Source: Campylobacter gastrosuis
GTDB taxonomy: Bacteria > Campylobacterota > Campylobacteria > Campylobacterales > Campylobacteraceae
DNA length: 64,000 nucleotides
Assembly (NCBI RefSeq): GCF_030249845.1
Contig: NZ_JANURM010000005.1
Span: 19,510 to 83,509 of the forward strand
Direction of reading: 5' to 3'
In this document: positions 44,580 through 53,125 of the stretch, one piece after another
Position numbering within the stretch: the first letter of the stretch is position 1
How the letters are laid out: each line of letters starts with the position of its first letter
Position numbers and translations under genes: made by a program
The notes under the pieces: generated by a model
What the model was told of the DNA's origin: nothing
What the model saw: the letters and a program-made list of their open reading frames with translations, nothing else
Database searches by the model: none

Positions 44580-45628
44580 ATGCCCTTTACTACGCTATTT
44601 ACAAGCTCTTGCCACTTTAAGAAAATTTTATCCACGCTAAAATCTGCCGCGCTCTTTTTTGCGTTTAGACCAAGCGTTTGCATTAATTTTTCATCATTTA
44701 AAAGCGTGGCTAAATGTGCACCCAGCTCATCATCGTTTTCGCACTCAAAAACAAGGGCGTCCTTGCCGTTAATAACGAGCTCTCTTGCCCCTGCTGTGTC
44801 GCTACAAACCCTAGCACAGCCAAAATTTGCAGCCTCAATTAGCACGTTTGCAAAACCTTCGCTACGTGAGCTAAGCACAAAAATTTTTGCTCTTTCATAA
44901 AGGGACACCAAATCTGTTTGATGACCTAAAAAATTAATATCTAAGCCCAAGTCAAGCGCTAGTTTTTCTAAATTTGCTCTTTCTCTGCCATCTCCTGCAA
45001 TGGCGATTTCATAGCCATTTATTAGCGTTTTAATCTTGCTTAACGCCCTAAAAAATATGTCATAACCCTTTACAAACTCTAACCTTCCCACACTTAAAAT
45101 GAGATTTTGCTTTTTTTGGCTCTCATCTGGCTTTAAAAATAGCGGATTGTGTAAAATCACGCAGTTTTTTACAAATTTATAATACTCTAAATCGGCTCTA
45201 TTTAGCACACTTAATGCACTAACTCTGCGGTAGGCAAGATCTCTAATCGCCCTAAATTTGGGGCTTTTTAGGTAGTCGTGCGCGTGGTGCTCGGTGGCAA
45301 TTAGTTTGTAATTTAAGCCAAAATTTGCCACCACGCAAAGGACATTTGTCCAGTCAATAAAGCTAATAATTACTCCCGGATTTATGCTTTTAAAGGCGTT
45401 TCTTAGGGCTAAAATTTTGCCGATTTTGCCGTTTTTTGCGTTTAAGTTGTGAAAAATTACGCTTTTATTAAACTCATAAAAGCCCAAATTTTCATTTTCT
45501 AAAAGCAGGATATGAACTTCATTTTTCTTACTAAACTCATTTGCCACAAGACTTAAAACCCGCTCAGCACCGCCATTTCTAAGGGCAGCGATGACAAAAA
45601 GCATCTTCATTTTATCAAAGCCTCCCAT
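44576..45628 (-). CDS. GT4 glycosyltransferase
   Basis: 350 residues. LRNGGAERVLSLVANEF near the N-terminus, LSVGRLEFVKGYDIF, and donor-site SEGFANVLIEAANFG. Clearly a paralogue of its two neighbours (same GGAERV start), so the three probably arose by tandem duplication. Overlaps the upstream gene by 22 bases and the downstream by four. Specificity unknown. Confidence 0.88.
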   Translation of the reverse strand: MGGFDKMKMLFVIAALRNGGAERVLSLVANEFSKKNEVHILLLENENLGFYEFNKSVIFHNLNAKNGKIGKILALRNAFKSINPGVIISFIDWTNVLCVVANFGLNYKLIATEHHAHDYLKSPKFRAIRDLAYRRVSALSVLNRADLEYYKFVKNCVILHNPLFLKPDESQKKQNLILSVGRLEFVKGYDIFFRALSKIKTLINGYEIAIAGDGRERANLEKLALDLGLDINFLGHQTDLVSLYERAKIFVLSSRSEGFANVLIEAANFGCARVCSDTAGARELVINGKDALVFECENDDELGAHLATLLNDEKLMQTLGLNAKKSAADFSVDKIFLKWQELVNSVVKGI

Positions 45629-46629
45629 TGTTTTGCTATCTTTTCTAGCTCAAACTCGCCAAGCCTTAGCCTTGCATTTTTACAAATCCGAACTCTTTTT
45701 TGCTCGTTTTTAAGAAGCTCACTAAGTGCTAAAACTCCGCTTTTTTCATCATCAATTAAAATGCCGTCAAATTCGTTTGTAATTAGCTCACAAGCACCGC
45801 TTGTTTTGGTTGAAATTCTAGCGCAATCATAGCCTATGGCTTCAATTAGCGTGTTGCCAAGCCCTTCAAAAATTGAGGTTGAGATGATGATTTTTGCACT
45901 CTCATAAAGTTTATCAATCTCTTTAACATTGCCTAAAAACTTCACGTTTTTTGCCATTTTTTCTAGGTTTTTTCGCTCCACTCCGTCCCCAGCTACGATA
46001 AATTCACACTCATCATTAAAATGTGAAGCGATTTTTACAAACATTTGGCAGTTTTTTAGGGGGATTAAGCGACCTACAAAGATTACTAAATTTTGCTTTT
46101 TAGGCTCATTTTGTGGTGGTTTGCTAAAATTTGGATTATAAATCACGCTAACGTTTTTTACAAATTTATCGTAGTGGTTTTTATCAGCTTTTGTAAGCAC
46201 GGTTAGGGCGTGAGCGTGTGGGTAGAGTGCCTTTTTTAGGGGCTTTACCCACCAAGACTTTGGCGCGTTAAAGCTTGTATGTTCGCTAATAATTATCTTT
46301 GTTTTTAGCCCAAAAGCACTAAATAAAACCAAAAAATTCGTGCTATCTAAAAATGAGATGACAGCGTCAAAATCGCCGTTTTTAATCAAATTTCTAATGG
46401 CAAAAATTTTAAAAAATCGCTTTTTAAGATTGCCTAAAAGCCCTAAATTTTGCGTAGTTAGGTTTAAATTTATAAGATTTACACCGCTATTTATCTCATA
46501 AAATGGCTCGTTTTTATCAAATTTGGCTAGGCTAATGCTGTGAGTTTTACAAAGCTCATTTGCCAAAAGCGCGCAAACTCGCTCAGCGCCGCCACTTTTT
46601 AGGGTTGAGATGATAAGTAAAATTTTCAT
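45607..46629 (-). CDS. GT4 glycosyltransferase
   Basis: 340 residues. LKSGGAERVCALLANEL at the N-terminus, FVGRLIPLKNCQMF, and FEGLGNTLIEAIGYD as the E-x7-E donor site. Third member of the tandem GT4 set. Overlaps the GT2 gene by four bases. Specificity unknown. Confidence 0.88.
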   Translation of the reverse strand: MKILLIISTLKSGGAERVCALLANELCKTHSISLAKFDKNEPFYEINSGVNLINLNLTTQNLGLLGNLKKRFFKIFAIRNLIKNGDFDAVISFLDSTNFLVLFSAFGLKTKIIISEHTSFNAPKSWWVKPLKKALYPHAHALTVLTKADKNHYDKFVKNVSVIYNPNFSKPPQNEPKKQNLVIFVGRLIPLKNCQMFVKIASHFNDECEFIVAGDGVERKNLEKMAKNVKFLGNVKEIDKLYESAKIIISTSIFEGLGNTLIEAIGYDCARISTKTSGACELITNEFDGILIDDEKSGVLALSELLKNEQKRVRICKNARLRLGEFELEKIAKQWEALIK

Positions 46630-47546
46630 ATCTTAAACTTTTGTTTGATTTTAACTCTAATGCGTGAGAGCGTCGGTAAAAACGCACTTGGCAAAGGGCT
46701 AAGCAGTAAAAAAATAAACGCTTCTTTGCTAAATTTTATGCTTAGACTTTTAAAAATACAGCGATACATAAGCGCGTAGCATCCAGCGATTTTGGCGTAA
46801 TAGGCTGCGTTTTTATACTGCATAGCTAGGAATTTTCTTTCGTGTTTTATGGCGATCTCGTAGCATAAATTTGCGGTTTTAATGTAGGCGTGAGCGACCT
46901 TTTTAGCGTGTTTTACGGCGTTTTTTGTAGCACTATCGGCGCGGTTTATGCGGTAAATGTAAAGTGGCGTTTTGTGATAAAAAACGGGACTTTCAAAAAA
47001 GCGTATGTAAAGCTCATTTTCGCCGCCAAAACTAGCCTCATCAAACCTAAAATCATCTATAAATTCACGCGAAAATAGCTTAAAATACTCGCCAGTTATC
47101 CTGCCAGAGTGGTAATCAATTTTACTCATCTCACAGCTCATTTTATAGGGATTTTTGCCTGAAATTTTACCGCTTATTACGCCATTTTCTTCGCAGATAC
47201 AATCGGCAAATACGCACTTATAGCCCATTTTTATAAATTTCACACACTCTGAAATTGCGTTTAAATAAAGCTCATCATCATCATCAAGCAAACAAACATA
47301 CTCCCCACTAGCGTGCGTAAATGCGTTGTTTTTGTTGCCATTTGGGCTTTGTGCGTGTGTTTTGTTTGTGATGACTTTTAGCCTTTTATCCGTTATGGAT
47401 TTTAAATACTCGCTCGTGCCGTCCGTGCTGTTATCATCGCTAACGATAATTTCTAAATTTTTATAGTCTTGATTTAGAGCTGAATTTAGGGATTTTTTAA
47501 GCAACTCAATTCGGTTAAATGTTGTTATTAAAATACTAATTTTCAT
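46626..47546 (-). CDS. GT2 glycosyltransferase
   Basis: 306 residues. GT-A fold: ISILITTFNRIELLKKSL at the start, IIVSDDNSTDGT and the metal-binding CLLDDDDELY (about 86-95). C-terminal helices with a hydrophobic stretch (EAFIFLLLSPLPSAFL) may hold it to the membrane. Its start overlaps the stop of the 60-codon ORF that precedes it (ATGA). Confidence 0.88.
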   Translation of the reverse strand: MKISILITTFNRIELLKKSLNSALNQDYKNLEIIVSDDNSTDGTSEYLKSITDKRLKVITNKTHAQSPNGNKNNAFTHASGEYVCLLDDDDELYLNAISECVKFIKMGYKCVFADCICEENGVISGKISGKNPYKMSCEMSKIDYHSGRITGEYFKLFSREFIDDFRFDEASFGGENELYIRFFESPVFYHKTPLYIYRINRADSATKNAVKHAKKVAHAYIKTANLCYEIAIKHERKFLAMQYKNAAYYAKIAGCYALMYRCIFKSLSIKFSKEAFIFLLLSPLPSAFLPTLSRIRVKIKQKFKI

Positions 47547-47725
47547 TTTTTCTGCGTTGTCTCGCTTTGATATGCTTTGTTGGCTTTTTGCTTTTCGCTA
47601 CGGCTTAAAACGCTAATTTGTAGCGTTTTAAATCTGCCTTCGCTCACGTATAACGCATACGCTCGGTCGCAAAATTTTAAATCCGCCTCGCCTATCTTTG
47701 CGATACGTCCGCAGTATCCTTTCAT
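47543..47725 (-). CDS. Doubtful 60-residue ORF within an intergenic repeat element
   Basis: Reads MKGYCGRIAKIGEADLKF and on to QKK. Its stop overlaps the GT2 start (ATGA), the pattern of a coupled gene, but the RBS is weak, the DNA contains an 11 bp hairpin and a 24-base sequence shared with the spacer at 52929-52952, and its base composition is unlike the neighbouring genes. It may be a repeat that happens to be open. If translated, it would drive coupled translation of the glycosyltransferase. Confidence 0.3.
   Translation of the reverse strand: MKGYCGRIAKIGEADLKFCDRAYALYVSEGRFKTLQISVLSRSEKQKANKAYQSETTQKK
47605..47631. repeat. Perfect 11 bp hairpin in the GT25-GT2 spacer
   Basis: TTAAAACGCTA/TAGCGTTTTAA with a five-base loop, within the 60-codon ORF region. 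Confidence 0.75.
47683..47706. repeat. 24 bp dispersed repeat unit, copy 1
   Basis: Matches 52929-52952 at 21 of 24 positions (CCGCCT, GCCTA, CTTTGC and ATAC blocks). Both copies are in spacers of the carbohydrate locus. Confidence 0.6.
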
Positions 47726-47737
47726 AATTTTAAATTC

Positions 47738-48490
47738 CTACTTTTTAAAAATTCTTTCGTATCCAAAAAACACAGCTTCAAACCTTGAAAAAAATAGAAA
47801 TTTCAAAGTCGCCAAATACTCTTTAAAGCCTATTTTATAAAGTGCTGTCCTATCAAGTCTTTCGCCTTCTAAATTTGAAGTGCTTAAATCGGTTGGGTGG
47901 GCAAAAATATCGGCAAAATACATTTTTAAGTTATCTTTGCTTAAAAGATAGCTCCATAAATCAGCCGTGCAAGGTGCGTTCTCTTGCGTTTTTAAAAGAG
48001 CTCTCGCACTTTGTTTTGTCACAATATAGCAAGCAGCTCTGTAAATTGAGCCAAATGAGTGCTTTGAAACCAAAAACAGCTCATCTTTTATGCGTTTGCC
48101 AAATGCACTAAACCTGCCGTCAAGTCCGTCTTGTCCGCCAAGGATTAAAATGGCATCTTTTGGCATTAATTTAGCATACTCGTCTGCCTTTTTAATGCCA
48201 AAATCATCGCCAATTACGTCATCTTCAAAGATTAAGCCAAACTCATCGCCACTTTTTAAAAACTCCTCATAGGCTTTTTTGTGAGATAACGCACAGCCAA
48301 TCTCAGCCGGACTTAACAGCCTTTTATAGCTCATAAAGGATTTTAGAGCGATTTTGTAATACTCATTTGGGCTAAAATCTCTTGCATCAACGGCGTTAAT
48401 GATTTTAAAACTATCATAGCTTTTAAAGCGATTTTTTAGGGCCTCTCGCCTTAATTCATCTTTTTGTAGCGATATTAAATAAACTTGCAT
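47738..48490 (-). CDS. Family 25 glycosyltransferase (LOS type)
   Basis: 250 residues. VYLISLQKDELRREALKNRF at the start, AEIGCALSHKKAYEEFL and GLIFEDDVIG, the same three GT25 blocks as the gene at 4218-4985, but without a G tract. Adds a sugar, often galactose, to lipooligosaccharide or a related glycan. Directly follows the flippase gene with no spacer. Confidence 0.9.
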   Translation of the reverse strand: MQVYLISLQKDELRREALKNRFKSYDSFKIINAVDARDFSPNEYYKIALKSFMSYKRLLSPAEIGCALSHKKAYEEFLKSGDEFGLIFEDDVIGDDFGIKKADEYAKLMPKDAILILGGQDGLDGRFSAFGKRIKDELFLVSKHSFGSIYRAACYIVTKQSARALLKTQENAPCTADLWSYLLSKDNLKMYFADIFAHPTDLSTSNLEGERLDRTALYKIGFKEYLATLKFLFFSRFEAVFFGYERIFKK

Positions 48491-50014
48491 TTAATGCCTT
48501 TTTAGTTTTGATTTTATGAAATTTATAACCACAAATTGCTCTGATTTACAAAACAGCAAAACAAGTGATAAAAAATAGCCAAAAATGGCAAAAAGTAGTG
48601 AGTAAAGCACAAACTCGCTCCAAATTTTTATATCTATTTGCGCGTAATTTTTAGCACAAAGCATAACGCCTAAAATCACGCCAAAAACGAAGATAGAACG
48701 CAAAATCGGCGGATAAAATGTGCTTAGTTTTAGGTTTAAATTTAAAGCGGCGTTTATTGGGTCAAAGATAAAAATTCTAAGCGAATAAAGCAAAGCGCCA
48801 ACAATGACAATGCCGTAAATTCCGTAGCCAGTAAATTTTAAAATGGCAATTTGAGATAAAATCGTGCTAACGCCTAAAATCGTATTTGCCACCGCTGGAC
48901 GCATTAGTTTGTTTGTGGCTGTGTCAATGTTAAAAAGTGGAAAAACGAAGCTAATTAGCAAAATTGGCACTAGCGTAATCATTGAAATTTCATAAATTAG
49001 CGCTATTTCGCTTTGGTCTTTAAAGCTAAGCCAAAGTGTGTAAAACTCGCGTCCAAACACGATAAAAACGCAAATTGGAGCGATGATTAAAAACGCCGTT
49101 AAACGCACCGAAAAAATCGCCTCTTTTACCAGTAAAGCCGTGTCGTTTTTTGAAAAAATCTCTATAAATTTTGGCGCGAAAATCCCGCTAATTTGTGCCA
49201 CAAAGCTCTCAGCCACGATTGGTGTCGCCTTGCTAACGGCTAAAATCCCGGTCATATTTGCTCCTAAATAGACGTTTGCGATAAAAAGGTCCATACCGGT
49301 TAAAAGTATGCGGTTTAGGGCGTTAAAGCTGGTAAAAATGCCCGATTTTAAAAGCGTTTTTATGGCGTTAAAGCTAAAACTGCTAACGCTAAATTTTAGC
49401 TCTGGCGTGATTTTTTTAGCCACCGCTAAGGTGCTAAATAGCACAAAAATTGAAGCGATGAGTGCTGAGATAGCGATATATGCGATAAGTGGGCGAAATG
49501 ATAAAAAGAGTAAAAATATAAGCAGGGCTAGGATTAGGCTTGAAATGGCGTTTCTGATTGAGAGTAAAAAAAGCTTGTTTTTTAAAAAAATCGCTACGCT
49601 AAAAATTGCGTTAAAAAGTCCAACGCAAAAATTTAAAAAATAGAACAAAAAAGTAAGCCTAACGTCGTCTTTTAAATGCTCTGGCACATCTAAGAAAAGC
49701 TCTAAATTTAGGATAAAAACCGAGCTTAAAATTAGCACCAAAAGGGTAAAAAAAACGTTTGAAGCGACGACTGATGAGTAGTAGCAGTTTGCCGTTTTCA
49801 CATCGCCCCTGTGCCACTCGTAAGCGACAAAGCGACCTGCCATTGAGTTTATGGCTAGTGTGATGACGGCTGCGTAGCTTACAATTGCGTTTGTAAGCCC
49901 CACAAAGCCGTAAGCTTCGTTGCCAAGGCTCTTTAAGATAAATGGCGTGAGGATAAAATTTATCCCCATTGACACCACAAAAACGATGATTTGACTTACT
50001 AAATTTAGTGCCAT
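48491..50014 (-). CDS. Polysaccharide flippase (Wzx/MATE superfamily)
   Basis: 507 residues and 12-14 membrane helices, beginning with LVSQIIVFVVSMGINFILTP. The N-terminal pattern FILKSLGNEAYGFVGLTNAI is typical of oligosaccharide-lipid flippases. Should move a lipid-linked glycan across the inner membrane. One base overlap with the upstream dehydrogenase gene. No polymerase (Wzy) or ligase gene is seen beside it. Confidence 0.87.
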   Translation of the reverse strand: MALNLVSQIIVFVVSMGINFILTPFILKSLGNEAYGFVGLTNAIVSYAAVITLAINSMAGRFVAYEWHRGDVKTANCYYSSVVASNVFFTLLVLILSSVFILNLELFLDVPEHLKDDVRLTFLFYFLNFCVGLFNAIFSVAIFLKNKLFLLSIRNAISSLILALLIFLLFLSFRPLIAYIAISALIASIFVLFSTLAVAKKITPELKFSVSSFSFNAIKTLLKSGIFTSFNALNRILLTGMDLFIANVYLGANMTGILAVSKATPIVAESFVAQISGIFAPKFIEIFSKNDTALLVKEAIFSVRLTAFLIIAPICVFIVFGREFYTLWLSFKDQSEIALIYEISMITLVPILLISFVFPLFNIDTATNKLMRPAVANTILGVSTILSQIAILKFTGYGIYGIVIVGALLYSLRIFIFDPINAALNLNLKLSTFYPPILRSIFVFGVILGVMLCAKNYAQIDIKIWSEFVLYSLLFAIFGYFLSLVLLFCKSEQFVVINFIKSKLKRH

Positions 50015-51246
50015 TAAAGCTTTGCGTCTGCTTTTGGATAGATATTTTTTATATCATAAACGAGCAAATCGCCTAAATCTAGGGTTTTAAACTCATTGTG
50101 AGCGACCGCTAAAAGGGCACAGTCGTAGTCTTTTAGCACGTAATTTTGCACCAAATCAAAGCCGTATTCGTGTCTTACCTCATCGCTACTAGCCCAAGGG
50201 TCGCTTACATCAACCTTGCAACCAAAATCTTTAAGCTCGTTTATGACGTCTATAACGCGTGAGTTGCGGATATCTGGGCAGTTTTCTTTAAACGTGACGC
50301 CAAGCACTAAAACACGCGCTTTGTTAATTAAAATTCCACGTTTTATCATTAGTTTTATAACCTGACTTGCTACGTATTTGCCCATATTATCGTTGATTCT
50401 ACGACCTGCTAGAATGATTTCTGGGTGGTATCCTAGCTCTTGTGCCTTGTGTGTTAGGTAGTATGGATCAACGCCAATGCAGTGTCCGCCCACAAGCCCC
50501 GGGCGAAAATTTAAGAAATTCCACTTTGTCGCTGCCGCTGCTAAAACCTCGCTCGTGTCAATGCCAAGACGCTCAAAAATCATCGCAAGTTCGTTCATAA
50601 ATGCGATATTTATATCTCTTTGCGTGTTTTCAATGACCTTTGCGGCCTCGGCGACCTTGATAGAACTAGCCTTATACGTCCCTGCTGTGATTATGGAGCT
50701 GTAAATTTCATCTACTTTATCGGCGATTTTTGGTGTTGAGCCACTTGTGATTTTGCGTATTTTTGTAACGGTGTGCTCTTTATCGCCCGGATTTATCCGC
50801 TCTGGCGAGTATCCGCAGTAAAAATCAGTGTTAAATTTCAGCCCACTTTGCTCTAAAATCGGCACACAAATCTCCTCTGTCACGCCCGGATAAACCGTGC
50901 TTTCATAAACCACGATATCGCCCTTTTTTAGCACCTTTGCGACACTTTGACTAGCTTTTATAACCGGCGTTAAGTCTGGGCGATTGTTTTTATCAATCGG
51001 CGTTGGCACGGTTACAATGTAAAAATTGCAGTCCTTAATGTCGTCTAAATTTAGGCTAAATTTTATACCGTTTTGCAAAGCTGTTTGCATTTGCGTCTTA
51101 TCAAGCTCTAATGTGCGGTCAAATCCGCCAATAAGCTCATCTATCCTTGCTTTGTTTATGTCAAAGCCCACTACTTCGTATTTTGCGCTAAATGCGGCTG
51201 CTAGAGGTAAGCCAACGTAACCCAACCCGATAATACCAATTTTCAT
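50014..51246 (-). CDS. UDP-N-acetylhexosamine 6-dehydrogenase (TviB/WbpA type)
   Basis: 410 residues. NAD-binding [17 protein letters not shown] at the start, and the catalytic-cysteine segment [16 protein letters not shown] (about 257-272). That [10 protein letters not shown] form is characteristic of TviB/WbpA/WecC dehydrogenases rather than Ugd. It oxidises C6 of a UDP-HexNAc to make a uronic acid for the surface glycan. A 116 bp repeat ends 16 bases before its ATG. Confidence 0.87.
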   Translation of the reverse strand: MKIGIIGLGYVGLPLAAAFSAKYEVVGFDINKARIDELIGGFDRTLELDKTQMQTALQNGIKFSLNLDDIKDCNFYIVTVPTPIDKNNRPDLTPVIKASQSVAKVLKKGDIVVYESTVYPGVTEEICVPILEQSGLKFNTDFYCGYSPERINPGDKEHTVTKIRKITSGSTPKIADKVDEIYSSIITAGTYKASSIKVAEAAKVIENTQRDINIAFMNELAMIFERLGIDTSEVLAAAATKWNFLNFRPGLVGGHCIGVDPYYLTHKAQELGYHPEIILAGRRINDNMGKYVASQVIKLMIKRGILINKARVLVLGVTFKENCPDIRNSRVIDVINELKDFGCKVDVSDPWASSDEVRHEYGFDLVQNYVLKDYDCALLAVAHNEFKTLDLGDLLVYDIKNIYPKADAKL

Positions 51247-51262
51247 TTCTAAATCCTTTTCT

Positions 51263-51378
51263 GGCTCGTTTCGCTTCGCATTACTTCGTTAGACTTCGCT
51301 TCACGCTTCGGTCATTACCTAAATGGTAACTCCCTTGCGTTTGCTTGTCTGCCTTGTCCTGCTGTGCGACACTTCGCC
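51263..51378 (-). repeat. 116 bp repeat upstream of the TviB-type gene (copy A)
   Basis: Same length as and 93% identical (108 of 116) to 52765-52880. Five of the eight differences lie in a small hairpin; here TTACC/GGTAA (51315-51329), in copy B TTGCC/GGCAA, so one base pair has changed on both sides. It ends 16 bases before the gene's start codon. Confidence 0.85.
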
Positions 51379-51417
51379 TTTTTATATTTTTCATTTGCTT
51401 AAAATTTTTTGGCGTTT

Positions 51418-52749
51418 CTAAATTTCGCCATTTTCTCTCACACCAATTTGATAATACTTAAACCCATATTCGCTTAAAATTTTAGCGTCATATTGATTTC
51501 TGCCGTCAAAAATCACAGCGTTTTTTAGACGCTGTTTAATCTCCATAAAATCAGGCGACCTAAACTCACTCCACTCCGTTACTAACGCCAAAGCGTTGGC
51601 GTTATTTAGGGCGTCATACTTATTTTTTGCGTATTTTACGTCGCTGTTTGGCAGATATTTTTTAGCTTCACTAACCGCCTTTGGGTCGTAAGCGACCACG
51701 TTTGCACCAGCGTTTTGCAATAAATTTATTAAAGTAAGCGAACTAGCCTCTCTCATATCATCGGTATTTGGCTTAAACGCAAGTCCCCAAAGTGCGATAG
51801 TTTTACCCTCTAAATCGCCACCAAAAAAGCGATAAATTTTATCAAAAAGCACCCTTTTTTGCGCCTTATTTCTGCTCTCAACGGCGTTTAAAATGCTAGG
51901 TTCAAAGCCGTTTTGCTTAGCGGTGTAAATGAGTGCCTCAACGTCTTTTGGGAAGCAGCTGCCACCATATCCACAACCCGGATAAATAAAGCTATAACCG
52001 ATACGCGAGTCGCTACCTATGCCCTTACGCACCAAATTTATATCAGCTCCCACAAGCTCGCAGATATTTGCCATTTCGTTTATAAAGCTAATTTTAGTCG
52101 CTAACATTGAATTTGCAGCGTATTTTGTCATCTCAGCCGAGCGGACGTCCATACAAATGAGCCTATCGTGGTTTTTCATAAACGGCGAGTAAAGCTCACG
52201 CATAACGCCAAATCCCCACTCGCTCCTTGCTCCAATAACCACCCTATCTGGCTTTAAAAAGTCCTCCACAGCCGCACCCTCTTTTAAAAACTCTGGGTTT
52301 GAAACTACCTCAAAATTTAGCTCTAAATTTCGCTTTTTTAGCTCGTTTGCGATAACTTCGCTAACCTTATCAGCCGTCCCAACTGGCACCGTTGATTTAT
52401 CCACGATGATTAGGGGATTTGTTAGGTTTTCTCCGATACTTTTTGCGACATCTAAAACGTATCTTAAATCAGCCTGTCCGTCCGCCCCCATTGGTGTGCC
52501 AACAGCGATAAATAGGGCTTTTGCGTTTAAGCCGTCCTTTAAATCGGTGCTAAATTTTAAAGTATCGTTTGCCACGCACTCTTTTACAATCTCGCTAAGC
52601 CCAGGCTCATAGATTGGAATTTCGCCGTTTTTTAGGCGTTCTATCTTGTTTTTATCAATGTCAATGCAGGTTACTTCGTTGCCCATTTTTGCAAAACAGG
52701 CACCGCTGACTAAGCCAACATAACCAGTGCCAACAACTGAAATTTTCAT
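51418..52749 (-). CDS. ugd: UDP-glucose 6-dehydrogenase
   Basis: 443 residues. ISVVGTGYVGLVSGACFA at the start, then the active-site block GYGGSCFPKDVEALIYTA (about 255-272), the Ugd form with its catalytic Cys. Makes UDP-glucuronic acid. First gene of the minus-strand surface-carbohydrate run; copy B of the 116 bp repeat ends 15 bases before its ATG. Confidence 0.93.
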   Translation of the reverse strand: MKISVVGTGYVGLVSGACFAKMGNEVTCIDIDKNKIERLKNGEIPIYEPGLSEIVKECVANDTLKFSTDLKDGLNAKALFIAVGTPMGADGQADLRYVLDVAKSIGENLTNPLIIVDKSTVPVGTADKVSEVIANELKKRNLELNFEVVSNPEFLKEGAAVEDFLKPDRVVIGARSEWGFGVMRELYSPFMKNHDRLICMDVRSAEMTKYAANSMLATKISFINEMANICELVGADINLVRKGIGSDSRIGYSFIYPGCGYGGSCFPKDVEALIYTAKQNGFEPSILNAVESRNKAQKRVLFDKIYRFFGGDLEGKTIALWGLAFKPNTDDMREASSLTLINLLQNAGANVVAYDPKAVSEAKKYLPNSDVKYAKNKYDALNNANALALVTEWSEFRSPDFMEIKQRLKNAVIFDGRNQYDAKILSEYGFKYYQIGVRENGEI

Positions 52750-52764
52750 ATTTTACCTTTTCAC

Positions 52765-52880
52765 GGCTCGTTTCGCTTCGCATTACATCGTTAGACTTCG
52801 CTTCACGCTTCGGTCATTGCCAACACGGCAACTCCCTTGCGTTCGCTTGTCTGCCTTGTCCTGCTGTGCGACACTTTGCC
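52765..52880 (-). repeat. 116 bp repeat upstream of ugd (copy B)
   Basis: Partner of 51263-51378; the hairpin TTGCC/GGCAA is at 52817-52831. The rest of the 376-base spacer (52750-53125) holds a small GGAC/GTCC hairpin near 52895-52907, the 24-base unit at 52929-52952, AT-rich DNA and the promoter of the methyltransferase gene; no gene is seen. Confidence 0.85.
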
Positions 52881-52928
52881 TTTATTTTTACTCTGGACCA
52901 CGTGTCCGCTCCGTTTGATTTTTCGCCT

Positions 52929-52952
52929 CCGCCTAGCCTAGCTTTGCAATAC
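52929..52952. repeat. 24 bp dispersed repeat unit, copy 2
   Basis: Matches 47683-47706 at 21 of 24 positions. Lies just upstream of the 116 bp copy B in the direction of ugd. Confidence 0.6.
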
Positions 52953-53095
52953 TTCGCCTTTTTACGTTCTTATTTTGTTTAAAATTTGACTTATCTTTTC
53001 GCCTTTTGCTAAAATTTTTTCTAAATTTTAAACAAAAAATTAAAATTTTTTAAAATTTTTGTCCGATTTTACCATTTTAAAGTTTAATTTTATAC

Positions 53096-53101
53096 TATAA
53101 T
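53096..53101 (+). promoter_or_regulatory. -10 box for the phase-variable methyltransferase gene
   Basis: TATAAT ending 24 bases before the ATG, which has AAGGA as RBS. Confidence 0.55.
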
Positions 53102-53125
53102 TACAAAAATTTTTAAGGATAATCT

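Noticed and set aside
52895..52907. CACGTG core, possible parS site
   Set aside because: The flanks do not match the TGTTnCACGTGAAACA consensus; it is a small GGAC/GTCC hairpin in a spacer.
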